From assembly GCF_001939735.1 (NCBI RefSeq), contig NZ_MJIL01000099.1:60588-124587 (forward strand): 64,000 nt of DNA. Direction: 5' to 3'. The position numbers and the translations under genes were made by a program. The DNA comes from Photobacterium proteolyticum (GTDB lineage: Bacteria > Pseudomonadota > Gammaproteobacteria > Enterobacterales > Vibrionaceae). Below, piece after piece: positions 25,775-35,916 of the stretch. The notes under the pieces were generated by a model. That model ran no database searches. It saw only the letters and a program-made list of their open reading frames with translations, and was not told the origin of the DNA. Every line of letters begins with the position of its first letter. The first letter of the stretch is position 1.

Positions 25775-26971
25775 TTAGCTGTTTGCGATTTTAAATGCCT
25801 GACGAAGCTGAGTCAGATATCCTTCATCGCGGCAGATACTCTTGCCTGGTTCGTCAGATATTTTAGCGACAGGGCGCCCTTCACACTCAGTCAGCTTAAT
25901 AACGATGTTTAGGGTTTTCACGTCAGGAAGATCGCAGGTAAGCTGTGTACCAATACCAAAGCTAATATTAGCTCGGTGGACAAAGTGTTTGTAGATGGCG
26001 AGCGCCTTGTCAAGAGTCAGGCTGTCAGAGAAGACAAGCGTCTTCGTTTTCGGGTCAATACCAAGCGACTCGTAATGTTTGATTGCTTTTTCGCCCCAGG
26101 CGATAGGATCGGCGCTGTCATGGCGTAGTCCGGTGAAGCGCTTGGACAGGCGCAAGTCAAAATCACGCAGGAAGGCATCCATATTGATGCAGTCAGTTAA
26201 GGCAATACCTAACGAGTCAGGGTATTCCTGTAGCCAGCGGTTGAGTGCCAGTTGCTGTGAGTCCGCCAGTTCACCAGACAGTTGCTGGTGTGCCTGGAAC
26301 CATTCATGTGCTTGGGTACCTACTGGTGTTAGACCTCTAGTACGAGCCAGGTGATAGTTCGACGTACCCTTGAACTCAGGCATGTTGTCTTTTAGGAAAT
26401 CAACCACGGCGTGGTGAACATCTTTGGAGAAACGTCGGCGGCTACCAAAATCAACCAGGTTAAATTGGCTTAAATCAGTACCTTCTGCTTTGCTGTAAAA
26501 GTCTGAAAGCTTTTCTTTTAGTTGATTGATAGCGTCATCGGCTGAAGAGTTTGGATAGCACTTTGATGAGCGTACTTCACTGATAATCGCGAGCAGAGGG
26601 ACTTCCCACAGTATGACGTCAATCCATTTGCCTGTAATTTTAATGGTCAGCTGCTCACCTGAGGCATCAATATCTACCTGGTTGCCATCAAGCTTGAAGC
26701 TCTTTAAATAGTCTAAGTAGTCTGCTTTGAAGAAAGGTAGCGTCGCTAGGTAATCAAGCTCTTCCTCTGTAAAGGAAAGATCAGCAAGGCGGTTAACCTG
26801 TTCCTGGATATCATTACAGTAAGGACGGAGGTCTTCATGGCTTCGGCAGTGAAACTCTGCAGCCGCTTCAATATTCGGGTATTGATGAAATATCGCTTGC
26901 TGCATATGAAGTTTATATGCATCTGTATCAAGCAGGGAGTCGATAACCCCAATGTGTCCTGTATCAGTCAT
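25775..26971 (-). CDS. pncB: Nicotinate phosphoribosyltransferase
   Basis: A 398-residue enzyme that converts nicotinate and PRPP to nicotinate mononucleotide in the NAD salvage pathway. Family segments are intact: LLDTDAYKLHMQQA at the N-terminus, FGSRRRFS, GTSNYHLAR ... GTQAHEW in the active-site region, and FSDSLTLDKA near the phosphate-binding site. Length and sequence match the E. coli enzyme (400 residues). It is divergent from pepN, as in E. coli. No convincing NAD-related operator was seen upstream. Confidence 0.97.
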   Translation of the reverse strand: MTDTGHIGVIDSLLDTDAYKLHMQQAIFHQYPNIEAAAEFHCRSHEDLRPYCNDIQEQVNRLADLSFTEEELDYLATLPFFKADYLDYLKSFKLDGNQVDIDASGEQLTIKITGKWIDVILWEVPLLAIISEVRSSKCYPNSSADDAINQLKEKLSDFYSKAEGTDLSQFNLVDFGSRRRFSKDVHHAVVDFLKDNMPEFKGTSNYHLARTRGLTPVGTQAHEWFQAHQQLSGELADSQQLALNRWLQEYPDSLGIALTDCINMDAFLRDFDLRLSKRFTGLRHDSADPIAWGEKAIKHYESLGIDPKTKTLVFSDSLTLDKALAIYKHFVHRANISFGIGTQLTCDLPDVKTLNIVIKLTECEGRPVAKISDEPGKSICRDEGYLTQLRQAFKIANS

Positions 26972-27469
26972 AGCTAATGTAGTTGTCTATCACAATCCGA
27001 GAATTTTACATTATTTTAAGCCTAATTTGTCTGAAACCATTCAAAATAGACTAAAAAAATAGGGGCGTACCTTACGCCGAAACCTTGAAAACAACAAGTC
27101 CACTCACCATATTATTTTTGTAAAGAGTAATCCACTATCAATCACCCTGATAAATATGTGGGTGATACTGAGAAATTGTCAGATTTTGCTATTAAAGATT
27201 ACTTATAAAAGTATAGCCAAAACGAATAACCATTTTCGAGTAGGGTAGATGTCAACAGCAGTGACAACCAGGCGGTTATTGAGAAAGTACGAAGTACTAT
27301 GCCTCATCAAATTGTCTGGTTCTTCACCAACCGTTCTGGCTTTGCAATAAGTTTCTCATTGAACTCGGGTAGAGCCCCTTGTTTGAGAGACTTAAAGGCA
27401 GAATAATGACAGGTGTCAGCCGCTTAGCAACGGCATAAATGCCCCGTGCGGATAATTAAGGAAACCAAT
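26972..27469. other. Divergent intergenic region pncB-pepN, 498 bases
   Basis: It contains both promoters. A short open frame at 27300-27410 has no ribosome site and looks non-coding. The GGCGT/ACGCC inverted repeat near 27063-27078 in the pncB leader is short and unassigned. Confidence 0.5.
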
Positions 27470-30094
27470 ATGGCCGAACAACCAACGACAACACAGCCGA
27501 CTGCAAAATATCGTGCTGATTATCAAGCTCCTGAATACACGATTACTGATATTGCGCTTGAGTTTGATCTCCATGATACGGAAACACATATTGTTGCAAC
27601 TAGCCAGATAAAGCGTCTTGCAGACAAGCAGGTACCTTTAGTTTTAGATGGTGATGGCCTAAAACTCGTTCGTGTCGAGGTAAATGGTGAAGCTTGGACT
27701 GACTATGCAGAAACGGATACCGGCCTGACTATCAACGGCGTTCCTGCTGAGTTTGAGTTAACTATTGAAACGGAAGTAAACCCAGAAGCCAATACGCTGC
27801 TGGAAGGTTTATATAAATCAGGTGGCGGCTTCTGCACCCAGTGTGAGGCGGAAGGCTTCCGTCGTATTACCTATTACATGGATCGTCCTGATGTGCTGGC
27901 ACGCTTTACCACCAAGGTTATTGCAGACAAAGAAGCATTCCCATACCTGCTCAGCAACGGTAACCGTATTGATTCGGGCGATCTTGAAAATGGTCGTCAC
28001 TGGGTACAGTGGCAAGACCCGTTCCCGAAACCAAGTTACTTGTTTGCACTGGTGGCCGGTGATTTCGATGTGCTTCGAGATACCTACACCACCATGAGTG
28101 GTCGTAATGTCGAGCTAGAGATCTTTGTCGATAAAGGCAACCTGGACCGCGCTGACTATGCGATGACGTCACTTATCAATTCGATGAAGTGGGACGAAGA
28201 GCGCTTCGGTCTTGAGTATGACCTTGATATCTACATGATTGTTGCCGTTGATTTTTTCAACATGGGAGCAATGGAAAACAAAGGCTTGAATGTCTTTAAC
28301 TCTAAGTACGTTCTCGCCAATGCTGCAACCGCGACAGATACTGATTACCAGGGTATTGAAGCTGTTATCGGCCATGAGTATTTCCATAACTGGACCGGTA
28401 ACCGCGTGACCTGTCGTGACTGGTTTCAGTTAAGCTTGAAAGAAGGGTTAACGGTATTCCGCGATCAGGAGTTTTCTTCTGATTTGGGTTCTCGTCCGGT
28501 TAACCGTATTAACAATGTTCGTGTTGTTCGTGGTCCGCAGTTTGCTGAAGACCGTGGCCCAATGTCTCATCCAATTCGTCCTGAAAAAGTCATTGAGATG
28601 AATAACTTCTATACGCTGACAGTGTATGAGAAGGGCAGTGAAGTCATTCGAATGATGCACACCTTGCTGGGTGAGCAAAACTTCCAGGCCGGGATGAAGT
28701 TGTACTTTGAGCGCCATGATGGCACGGCAGCGACTTGTGATGACTTTGTTCAGGCGATGGAAGATGCATCTGGTATTGATTTATCTCGCTTCCGCCGCTG
28801 GTATAGTCAGGCCGGCACGCCGGTTGTCAATGTAGCAACAGACTACGATGCGGAAAGTAAGTGTTACCGTGTCACAGTCAAGCAACATACTCCACCGACG
28901 GCTGGTCAGGAAGAGAAGCTTCCTCTGCATATTCCATTCGATATCGAGCTATATGACAGCCGCGGTGAGGTTGTTGAGTTACAGTGTAACGGTAAAAAAG
29001 TGCACCATGTGCTTGATGTTACAGAGGCTGAGCAAGTCTTTGAGTTTGATAATGTCGAAGAGAAACCAGTTATCTCGATGTTGCGTGAGTTCTCGGCTCC
29101 TGTAGTACTGGAATACAATTACTCTGACGATGAGCTGGCGTTCTTGATGGTTCATGCCCGTAATGAATTTGCCCGCTGGGATGCCGGTCAGATTTTGCTG
29201 GCAAAATATATCCGTGAGAATGTTAAGCGTGTTCAGCAGGGTGAAGCATTTGAATTACCGGCTTCTGTTGTAGATGCCTTCCGTGGTGTACTGCTAGACG
29301 AGAAACTGGATCCTGCATTTATTGCTGAAATGCTGACACTACCAAGCGAGAACGAGGTGGCCGGTTGGTACAAAACGGTTGATGTCGATTCAATCCACGC
29401 GGTAGTGAGCCAGCTTAAAGCGGTACTGGCAAGCGAAATGGAAGATGAGCTATCTGCTATCTACCAAACTCTTGCTCAGGTAGAGTACAGTATTTCCCAT
29501 GAAGCGATGGCGAAGCGTGCATTGCGAAATACCTGTTTGTCTTACTTGGCTAATACTGAAAACGGCGACAAGCTTGCTGCCAAGCAGTATAAGCAATCAG
29601 ATAATATGACAGATACCATGGCTGCGATGTCGGCGGCGAATAATGCAGGTCTTGCTTGCCGCGAAGAGCAAATGGCGGACTTCAGCGAGAAGTGGACACA
29701 CGATGGTTTGGTTATGGACAAATGGTTCATTTTGCAGGGTAAGAACCCAGCAGAGAACGCATTAGAAAATGTCCGTAATACTATGTCCCATGCTGCATTT
29801 GATCTGAAGAACCCTAACCGTACCCGTAGCCTGGTTGCTAGCTTCTGTGCGAACAACCCTGTTCGTTTCCACGCGAAAGACGGTTCCGGTTATCAGTTCC
29901 TGACTGAGATCCTGACGGCACTGAACGCTAGCAACCCGCAAGTAGCTTCACGCTTGATTGAACCGTTCCTGAAGTATCGTCAGTACGATGAGCAGCGACA
30001 GGCACTAATGCGCGCAGAACTCGAGAAACTGTCTAAGCTGGAGAATTTGGCGAAAGACCTGTTTGAGAAAGTTCATAAAGCGTTAGAGCAGTAA
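27470..30094 (+). CDS. pepN: Aminopeptidase N (M1 zinc metallopeptidase)
   Basis: An 874-residue cytoplasmic aminopeptidase. The substrate motif GAMEN (near base 28266) and the zinc site HEYFH with its downstream glutamate (HEYFHNWTGNRV ... LKEGLTVFRDQEF, near base 28372) are intact. It hydrolyses peptides with broad N-terminal specificity and is a main peptidase in late protein turnover. I chose ATG 27470 because TTAAGGAAA sits just upstream; a GTG start at 27446 would lie before that site. A strong hairpin follows the stop. Confidence 0.97.
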   Translation: MAEQPTTTQPTAKYRADYQAPEYTITDIALEFDLHDTETHIVATSQIKRLADKQVPLVLDGDGLKLVRVEVNGEAWTDYAETDTGLTINGVPAEFELTIETEVNPEANTLLEGLYKSGGGFCTQCEAEGFRRITYYMDRPDVLARFTTKVIADKEAFPYLLSNGNRIDSGDLENGRHWVQWQDPFPKPSYLFALVAGDFDVLRDTYTTMSGRNVELEIFVDKGNLDRADYAMTSLINSMKWDEERFGLEYDLDIYMIVAVDFFNMGAMENKGLNVFNSKYVLANAATATDTDYQGIEAVIGHEYFHNWTGNRVTCRDWFQLSLKEGLTVFRDQEFSSDLGSRPVNRINNVRVVRGPQFAEDRGPMSHPIRPEKVIEMNNFYTLTVYEKGSEVIRMMHTLLGEQNFQAGMKLYFERHDGTAATCDDFVQAMEDASGIDLSRFRRWYSQAGTPVVNVATDYDAESKCYRVTVKQHTPPTAGQEEKLPLHIPFDIELYDSRGEVVELQCNGKKVHHVLDVTEAEQVFEFDNVEEKPVISMLREFSAPVVLEYNYSDDELAFLMVHARNEFARWDAGQILLAKYIRENVKRVQQGEAFELPASVVDAFRGVLLDEKLDPAFIAEMLTLPSENEVAGWYKTVDVDSIHAVVSQLKAVLASEMEDELSAIYQTLAQVEYSISHEAMAKRALRNTCLSYLANTENGDKLAAKQYKQSDNMTDTMAAMSAANNAGLACREEQMADFSEKWTHDGLVMDKWFILQGKNPAENALENVRNTMSHAAFDLKNPNRTRSLVASFCANNPVRFHAKDGSGYQFLTEILTALNASNPQVASRLIEPFLKYRQYDEQRQALMRAELEKLSKLENLAKDLFEKVHKALEQ

Positions 30095-30106
30095 CTTATA
30101 CGTAGT

Positions 30107-30142
30107 GAGCTTCGAGTGACTGGTTATAGTCGCTCGAAGCTC
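30107..30142 (+). terminator. Hairpin after pepN
   Basis: Stem GAGCTTCGAG/CTCGAAGCTC (10 bp) extended by a GACT/AGTC pairing inside. The T-run is weak (TACATTCTTTCC), so it may be a terminator or a 3'-end protecting hairpin. Confidence 0.6.
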
Positions 30143-30191
30143 TACATTCTTTCCTAGTGCCTTTGTCACCAGAACCAAGTTCCTTATTTTT

Positions 30192-30413
30192 ATGAAGTCA
30201 TATACTTTTTCAGTCTACATCTCTTATCAGTCATACCAGAATCACTATTCCGGTGCTGCGAGTACCGTTGTGGTCGTTACCGACAATGGCTTGAAACTAC
30301 AGCTTCCAGCATCGCGGTTTCGGCCGTTTCTAAGTCAGCTAGGAGTAAAAGGTCGCTTTCGTATTACGGTGAATAACCAAAATCGTTTAGATACACTGGA
30401 GCAGATAGGGTAG
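30192..30413 (+). CDS. DUF2835 family small protein
   Basis: A 73-residue protein with the DUF2835 pattern: YYxG-like start (NHYSGAASTVVVV), then LQLPASRFRPFLSQLGVKGRFRI. The family is widespread in marine Gammaproteobacteria and has no known function. The small basic fold may bind nucleic acid, but that is a guess. It lies 97 nt after pepN. Confidence 0.8.
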   Translation: MKSYTFSVYISYQSYQNHYSGAASTVVVVTDNGLKLQLPASRFRPFLSQLGVKGRFRITVNNQNRLDTLEQIG

Positions 30414-30830
30414 CAATAGTCCTTGTGCGCTACTTTTTGTTAACATGTGGCGAGAGGATCTATTGATATAGCCATCGTTAATACCGCATATTCTTCAAGG
30501 GTATGCAAATAAAATTAGGTCCTGATATAAGAAAAAATAATCGTAGAAATAATTGGTTATACCAATTTACAAGATAAATAATCGCGTTAGCTGCTCTTTT
30601 CACCAATGTCAGATGTTCCATCCAGCCAAAATCTTAACCTTAGTCACATATTCGATTTTTTCTTTCCTAAACAGTGTTATTAACGTAACCAATTCGCAAC
30701 AAAACGCCCTACAATAGCACTCACGGAAAGAATACCGATCCCATGCGCCTTAAGTCCCCAAATGGCACATGGGGTTGATATAAAACCCTATACTAGATCG
30801 ATAATAGATATAACAAATGGAGCATTTGCT
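30414..30830. other. Upstream region of the glutamate dehydrogenase gene, 417 bases
   Basis: No gene. It contains the operator-like palindrome at 30551-30567 listed separately. The remainder is A+T-rich and should hold the promoter. Confidence 0.5.
30551..30567. promoter_or_regulatory. PdhR/LldR-type GntR operator upstream of the glutamate dehydrogenase gene
   Basis: AATTGGT-TAT-ACCAATT is a perfect 7-bp inverted repeat with a 3-nt spacer. It equals the consensus ATTGGTNNNACCAAT of E. coli PdhR, the pyruvate-responsive repressor, and is also close to LldR sites. It lies about 264 nt before the ATG of the glutamate dehydrogenase gene. Confidence 0.6.
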
Positions 30831-33800
30831 ATGACCGCACCTGACCCTATAGTGCCGGTACTGCTTGAGAAAGTGTATGGCTTAATCCAGGATAAGATTG
30901 AGATCCCTCAGCAGGCATTAGTAGAAGTTTTTGCTCAAAGATTACTAGGTCAACTGGCAGATGATGATCTGCTTCAACGGAATGAATCTGACTTATATGG
31001 TGCTGTACTGAGTTTGTGGCACCATCTTGCGCAAAATAAACCAGATCAAATTTCAGTACGAGTATACAATCCGTCGCTTAGTCGCTACGGCTGGCAATCA
31101 ACGCATACCGTAGTAGAAATCGTAACACCTGACCGTCCTTTCCTTGTGGACTCCGTCCGCATGACCTTAACCCGCCTTGGTATCACAAGCCACCTTATGC
31201 TAAATGGCCCGTATTTCTTTAAACGGAATGAAAGCGGTGCTATCAGCGAAGCGTGTGGTAAAGATGGTGATCTTCAGACTCTTTTCCATATTGAAGTGGA
31301 TCGTCTCAACGAAAAAGCAGAGATGAAAGCACTAAAAGAAGAACTAGAACAAGTGCTGCAGGATGTGGATTTGGTCGTTAATGATTGGCAAGGCATGCAG
31401 AGCAAAATGCAGGGCATTGTCAAAGAGTTGAAAACGGCAGAGCTACCAGTTGATAAAGCGCATCGTGAAGAAGCGATAGCATTCCTTGACTGGGTGAACA
31501 GACATAATTTTACCTTTATGGGTTATCACCAATATGACTTGGTGCCGATTGAAGGTGACTATGAGCTGAGAGCATGTGATGAGGGCGGACTTGGCCTGCT
31601 AAGTAAGTCGAAGAAGGGAAGGTCACTGAAACTTTCCGAGCTACCTGAGTCGGCACGGTTTGAGGCCCGTAAGCCTGAGTTGCTTATCTTGACCAAGAGT
31701 AATGGCAAATCAAAAATCCATCGCCCGGCATATACAGACTACATCGGAATTAGGCGTTTCGATAAAGAAGGCAATGTGATTGGAGAACATCGCTTCACAG
31801 GCCTTTACGCATCGACGGCGTACCATCAGACAGCAATGAATATTCCGCTGATCAGCAATAAGATGTCACGAATTCTTGAAGCAAGTGGTTATCCGGCCGG
31901 CTCTCACTCATGGAAAGCATTGAATAACCTGCTGGAGACTTATCCAAGAGATGAGCTGATCCAGGCTAATGAAAAAGAAATGCTGGATGTAGGTTGCGGT
32001 GTCGTACAGATGCAGGACCGCGATTTGTTGCGCTTGTTTGTTCGCCGTGATCCGTTTGGTCGTTTCTTCTCCTGTATGGTGTATGTCACCAAGGAGCGCT
32101 ACAACACCGAGTTGCGAAGAAAGACCCAGGAGATCCTCAGGGACTCATTCGGATCTGATCAAAACGTTGAATTCACCACTTTCTTCTCGGAAAGTCCACT
32201 AGCGAGAACTCATTATATAGTGCGTGTCGACAATAATAATTTTGATGTAGACGTTAAAGCCATCGAACATAACCTGGTTGAAGCCGCATCTGCGTGGGAA
32301 GATCGTCTGAGTACTTCTTTGGTTGCTAACTTCGGTGAAAGCGAAGGGACAGTACTGGCGAAAAACTATGCCCGGGCATTCCCTCGTTCTTATAAAGAGC
32401 AGATGTTGCCGGGCTCGGCGGTGGCTGATATTGAACAGTTGGAGAGCCTTAGCGAAGACAATAAGCTGGGCATGTTGTTCTACCGTCCACAGGAAGAGGC
32501 GGTTGATTCTCACTTTGTGAAACTGAAACTGTTCCACCGTGAGAAGCCGATCCACCTTTCCGATGTGATGCCAATGCTCGAAAACTTGGGCCTACGTGTA
32601 ATTGGTGAGTCTCCGTACCAGGTGGTGACAGCGAATGGGACGGTTTATTGGATCCTTGACTTTGCCATGCTTCACAATGCCTGTACAGGCATTGATTTGA
32701 GCGAAGCTCGTGATCGTTTCCAGGAAGCATTTGCTGCCATCTGGCATAACGAAATTGAGAGTGATGGTTTTAACCGTCTGGTACTTTGCGCAGGCCTGAC
32801 AGGTCGTGAAATTACAATCTTACGTAGTTTTGCCCGCTATATGCGGCAGGTGGGTTTCCCATTCAGTCAGCACTATATCGAAGAGACGTTGTCTAGTCAT
32901 AGCGACTTGGCGCGAGATCTGGTTTCCTTGTTTGCGTTACGTTTCAATCCGGCGAAGAAGCATTCAGAAAAAGCCGAGCAGGATCTGATTAAGAAGCTGA
33001 ACAAGAAACTGGATCATGTCGAAAGTCTCGATGACGATAGGATCATTCGTCGTTACATGGACATGATCATGGCGACGCAGCGTACGAATTACTACCAGAA
33101 AGACGAGAAAGGTAATCCTAAACCTTGGCTTTCTCTTAAACTGCGTCCGTCGGAAATCCCTGAAATTCCGGCACCGGTACCGTTCTTCGAGATTTTTGTC
33201 TACGCACCTGATATTGAAGGTGTTCACCTACGGGGCGGTAAAGTGGCTCGTGGTGGCCTTCGTTGGTCTGACCGTCAGGAAGATTTTCGAACTGAAATCC
33301 TTGGACTGGTCAAAGCACAGCAAGTTAAGAACACTGTGATCGTACCGGTAGGGGCTAAAGGCGGTTTTGTTTGCAAACGCCAGCCGCAGATGTCTACCCG
33401 AGAAGAGATCTGGGCCGAAGGTCAGCGTTGTTACAAACGCTTCATCCGTGCATTGCTGGATGTGACCGATAATATTGTCGATGGTGAGCTACTACCACCA
33501 GCCAATGTTGTTCGTCATGATGAAGATGACCCGTATTTGGTTGTAGCGGCTGATAAGGGGACAGCGACATTCTCTGATTTGGCCAACTCGGTGTCCGATG
33601 ACTATAACTTCTGGTTGGGTGATGCCTTTGCTTCTGGTGGTTCGAATGGTTACGACCACAAGAAGATGGGGATTACAGCCCGTGGTGGTTGGGAGTCTGT
33701 GAAGCGTCATTTCCGTGAACTGGGAATCAACTGCCAGACCACTGATTTCACCTGTGCCGGCGTCGGTGATATGGCTGGAGATGTGTTTGGTAATGGTATG

Positions 33801-35660
33801 CTACTGTCCAAACATATCCGTTTGGTAGCGGCATTTAACCACATGCATATCTTCCTGGATCCTAATCCGGATTCATCGTCAAGCTGGGAAGAACGAAATC
33901 GTCTTTTCAACTTACCTCGATCAAGTTGGGAAGATTATGATCAAAGCCTGATCTCTGAAGGAGGCGGGATCTTCTCGCGCCGCAGTAAGTCAATCAAACT
34001 GACACCGCAGATCCAGAAACTACTGGGTACACGTAAGCAAAGCATGCCGCCTAACGAGCTGATTCGTATGATCCTGCAGATGGAAGTCGATCTGCTATGG
34101 AACGGCGGTATTGGTACGTATGTGAAAGCGCAAAGTGAAACACATACTGATGTAGGCGACCGTGCTAACGATGTGCTTCGTATCAACGGTAGTGAGCTTC
34201 GTGCAAAAGTGGTCGGCGAGGGTGGTAACTTGGGTATGACCCAGCTCGGGCGTGTTGAGTTCGCATCCCGCGGTGGCTTGGTCAATACCGACTTTATTGA
34301 TAATGTGGGCGGCGTTGACTGCTCGGATAATGAAGTCAACATCAAGATCCTTCTAAACAGCCTGGTTGCTGGTGGCGATCTGACTTACAAGCAACGTAAC
34401 GAATTGCTGGAACGCATGGAAGACGAAGTCGGTGACATCGTCTTGGATAATGCTTACTGCCAGAGTGAGTCAATTTCGGTTACCCAACAGCAGCAGGTGC
34501 AGTTGCTGAAAGAGCAGATCCGTTTCATTCATTACCTGGAGAAAGAAGGCAAGCTGGATCGTGCGCTGGAATACCTACCTGATGACGATACACTGGCTGA
34601 GCGTGAGAAGGCAGGCTCAGGTCTGACTCGTCCTGAACTGGCTGTACTGGTTGCCTATGGCAAAATGGTATTGAAAGAGGATATGGTAACCGATGAGATT
34701 GCCAATGATCCTTACCATGCACGTCTGCTGCCGGCTTACTTCCCGCAAGAATTGCAGGAAAAGTACCGCTCTCAGATGGAAAACCACCCGCTGAAACAGC
34801 AGTTGATTGCGACATCCCTGGCGAACCAAATGTCCAATGAGATGGGGTGCAACTTTGTTACCCGCTTGCAAGAGGAAACGGGCTCAACAGTAGTCGAGAT
34901 CTCGTCTGCTTATGCGGTAGGTCGTGAGATCTTCAACTTTGACCAGTTCTTTACCCAAATCCGAGAGCTAGATAACGTTCTCCCGGCAGAAGTGCAATAT
35001 GAAATGCTTTACCGATGCCGTCGGATGTTGCGTCGTGTGACTCGCTGGATCTTGCGTAACCGTGATCGCAAGCTAGGTATCGAACAACAGATCACCTTCT
35101 ATCAGCCTATTGTTCAGAAGCTGCGGGATAACCTTGAAAGTTACCTTGTAACGGAAGAGGTGCAAGAGCACAATGAGCAGGCTAACAGCATGATCAAAGA
35201 GGGTGTACCTGATGATCTTGCACATAACATTGCACGCCTGAGCAGCCTGTACTCAGCAATGGATATTGCGCAGATTGCCAAAGAACTGGATAAAGATATC
35301 GACTTTATCTCTCGTGTCTACTTTGTTGTAGGTGCTGATTTGTCTCTACACTGGTTCCTCAAACAGGTTCACAACCAGCCTGTTGAAAACCATTGGCAAG
35401 CATTGGCCCGCGCTTCGTTCAGGGAAGATCTGGATTGGCAGCAACGCCAGCTAACATCTGCGGTGATTACCACATCTACCGAAGCAGAGCAGGCAGAAGA
35501 GCTGATTGAAAATTGGATGGATCAGCATAAAGCTGCCATTCACCGTTGGGATACAGTTCTTGCCGAGTTTAAGGTCGGTACAACTCATGAGTTCGCCAAG
35601 TTCTCGGTAGCACTAAGAGAACTGATGCTGCTGAACTTAAATTGCCGTCCATCATCATAA
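30831..35660 (+). CDS. gdhB: NAD-specific glutamate dehydrogenase, large (about 180 kDa) type
   Basis: A 1609-residue enzyme of the L_180 class that deaminates glutamate to 2-oxoglutarate with NAD. The long N-terminal regulatory half (ACT-like segments, to about residue 700) precedes the dehydrogenase core. The core includes LRGGKVARGGLRWSDR, VPVGAKGGFVCK with the catalytic lysine region, and GVGDMAGDVFGNGML for nucleotide binding. The C-terminus continues with VGEGGNLGMTQLGR and helical repeats. I chose the ATG at 30831 (TGGAG upstream) over the ATG at 30762, since the extra 23 residues lack family character. By inference, regulation by a pyruvate-sensing GntR factor fits the upstream operator. 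Confidence 0.96.
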   Translation: MTAPDPIVPVLLEKVYGLIQDKIEIPQQALVEVFAQRLLGQLADDDLLQRNESDLYGAVLSLWHHLAQNKPDQISVRVYNPSLSRYGWQSTHTVVEIVTPDRPFLVDSVRMTLTRLGITSHLMLNGPYFFKRNESGAISEACGKDGDLQTLFHIEVDRLNEKAEMKALKEELEQVLQDVDLVVNDWQGMQSKMQGIVKELKTAELPVDKAHREEAIAFLDWVNRHNFTFMGYHQYDLVPIEGDYELRACDEGGLGLLSKSKKGRSLKLSELPESARFEARKPELLILTKSNGKSKIHRPAYTDYIGIRRFDKEGNVIGEHRFTGLYASTAYHQTAMNIPLISNKMSRILEASGYPAGSHSWKALNNLLETYPRDELIQANEKEMLDVGCGVVQMQDRDLLRLFVRRDPFGRFFSCMVYVTKERYNTELRRKTQEILRDSFGSDQNVEFTTFFSESPLARTHYIVRVDNNNFDVDVKAIEHNLVEAASAWEDRLSTSLVANFGESEGTVLAKNYARAFPRSYKEQMLPGSAVADIEQLESLSEDNKLGMLFYRPQEEAVDSHFVKLKLFHREKPIHLSDVMPMLENLGLRVIGESPYQVVTANGTVYWILDFAMLHNACTGIDLSEARDRFQEAFAAIWHNEIESDGFNRLVLCAGLTGREITILRSFARYMRQVGFPFSQHYIEETLSSHSDLARDLVSLFALRFNPAKKHSEKAEQDLIKKLNKKLDHVESLDDDRIIRRYMDMIMATQRTNYYQKDEKGNPKPWLSLKLRPSEIPEIPAPVPFFEIFVYAPDIEGVHLRGGKVARGGLRWSDRQEDFRTEILGLVKAQQVKNTVIVPVGAKGGFVCKRQPQMSTREEIWAEGQRCYKRFIRALLDVTDNIVDGELLPPANVVRHDEDDPYLVVAADKGTATFSDLANSVSDDYNFWLGDAFASGGSNGYDHKKMGITARGGWESVKRHFRELGINCQTTDFTCAGVGDMAGDVFGNGMLLSKHIRLVAAFNHMHIFLDPNPDSSSSWEERNRLFNLPRSSWEDYDQSLISEGGGIFSRRSKSIKLTPQIQKLLGTRKQSMPPNELIRMILQMEVDLLWNGGIGTYVKAQSETHTDVGDRANDVLRINGSELRAKVVGEGGNLGMTQLGRVEFASRGGLVNTDFIDNVGGVDCSDNEVNIKILLNSLVAGGDLTYKQRNELLERMEDEVGDIVLDNAYCQSESISVTQQQQVQLLKEQIRFIHYLEKEGKLDRALEYLPDDDTLAEREKAGSGLTRPELAVLVAYGKMVLKEDMVTDEIANDPYHARLLPAYFPQELQEKYRSQMENHPLKQQLIATSLANQMSNEMGCNFVTRLQEETGSTVVEISSAYAVGREIFNFDQFFTQIRELDNVLPAEVQYEMLYRCRRMLRRVTRWILRNRDRKLGIEQQITFYQPIVQKLRDNLESYLVTEEVQEHNEQANSMIKEGVPDDLAHNIARLSSLYSAMDIAQIAKELDKDIDFISRVYFVVGADLSLHWFLKQVHNQPVENHWQALARASFREDLDWQQRQLTSAVITTSTEAEQAEELIENWMDQHKAAIHRWDTVLAEFKVGTTHEFAKFSVALRELMLLNLNCRPSS

Positions 35661-35697
35661 GTTGATCACCATGTTGTGATTATCAGCAACATGATTG

Positions 35698-35735
35698 AAA
35701 GGCCGTTCTGCTGCTAGCAGAGCGGCCTTTTTGCT
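35698..35735 (+). terminator. Terminator of the glutamate dehydrogenase gene
   Basis: Stem AAAGGCCG/CGGCCTTT with an inner TCTGCT/AGCAGA stem, then a T-run, 38 nt after the stop. Confidence 0.93.
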
Positions 35736-35742
35736 AGAAGTA

Positions 35743-35758
35743 ATGAAATCGTTTGCCT
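35743..35758. promoter_or_regulatory. Candidate PurR box upstream of pyrD
   Basis: ATGAAATCGTTTGCCT agrees with the PurR consensus ANGCAANCGNTTNCNT except for one base (A for C at position 4). pyrD belongs to the PurR regulon in E. coli, and the site lies 159 nt before the ATG. Confidence 0.5.
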
Positions 35759-35882
35759 TTTTAAGGGGAGTTTTAAATTTATTTTGCCCTCTAATCCCTT
35801 GTAAACCAAAGAAGTGACTGTTTTTATAGTGAAATGTCGAAAATATCATTTGAATAAGAGGAGTAAACTGTGAATAATGTAC

Positions 35883-35905
35883 TCCCGTTTATACGGGGCT
35901 TTTTT
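35883..35905 (+). promoter_or_regulatory. Terminator-like leader hairpin directly before the pyrD ribosome site
   Basis: CCCGT/ACGGG stem (35884-35888 with 35893-35897), possibly extended by one G-T pair, then C and six T, followed within 1 nt by AAGGAGG. The arrangement looks like an attenuator or a structure that limits access to the ribosome site. The stem is short, so termination may be weak. Confidence 0.5.
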
Positions 35906-35916
35906 AAGGAGGTACA

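Noticed and set aside
27300..27410. 35-codon open frame in the pncB-pepN gap
   Set aside because: No ribosome site and no coding character; probably leader DNA.
34431..34443. GTGACATCGTCTT as a matS site in the glutamate dehydrogenase gene
   Set aside because: Two mismatches in the invariant right arm.
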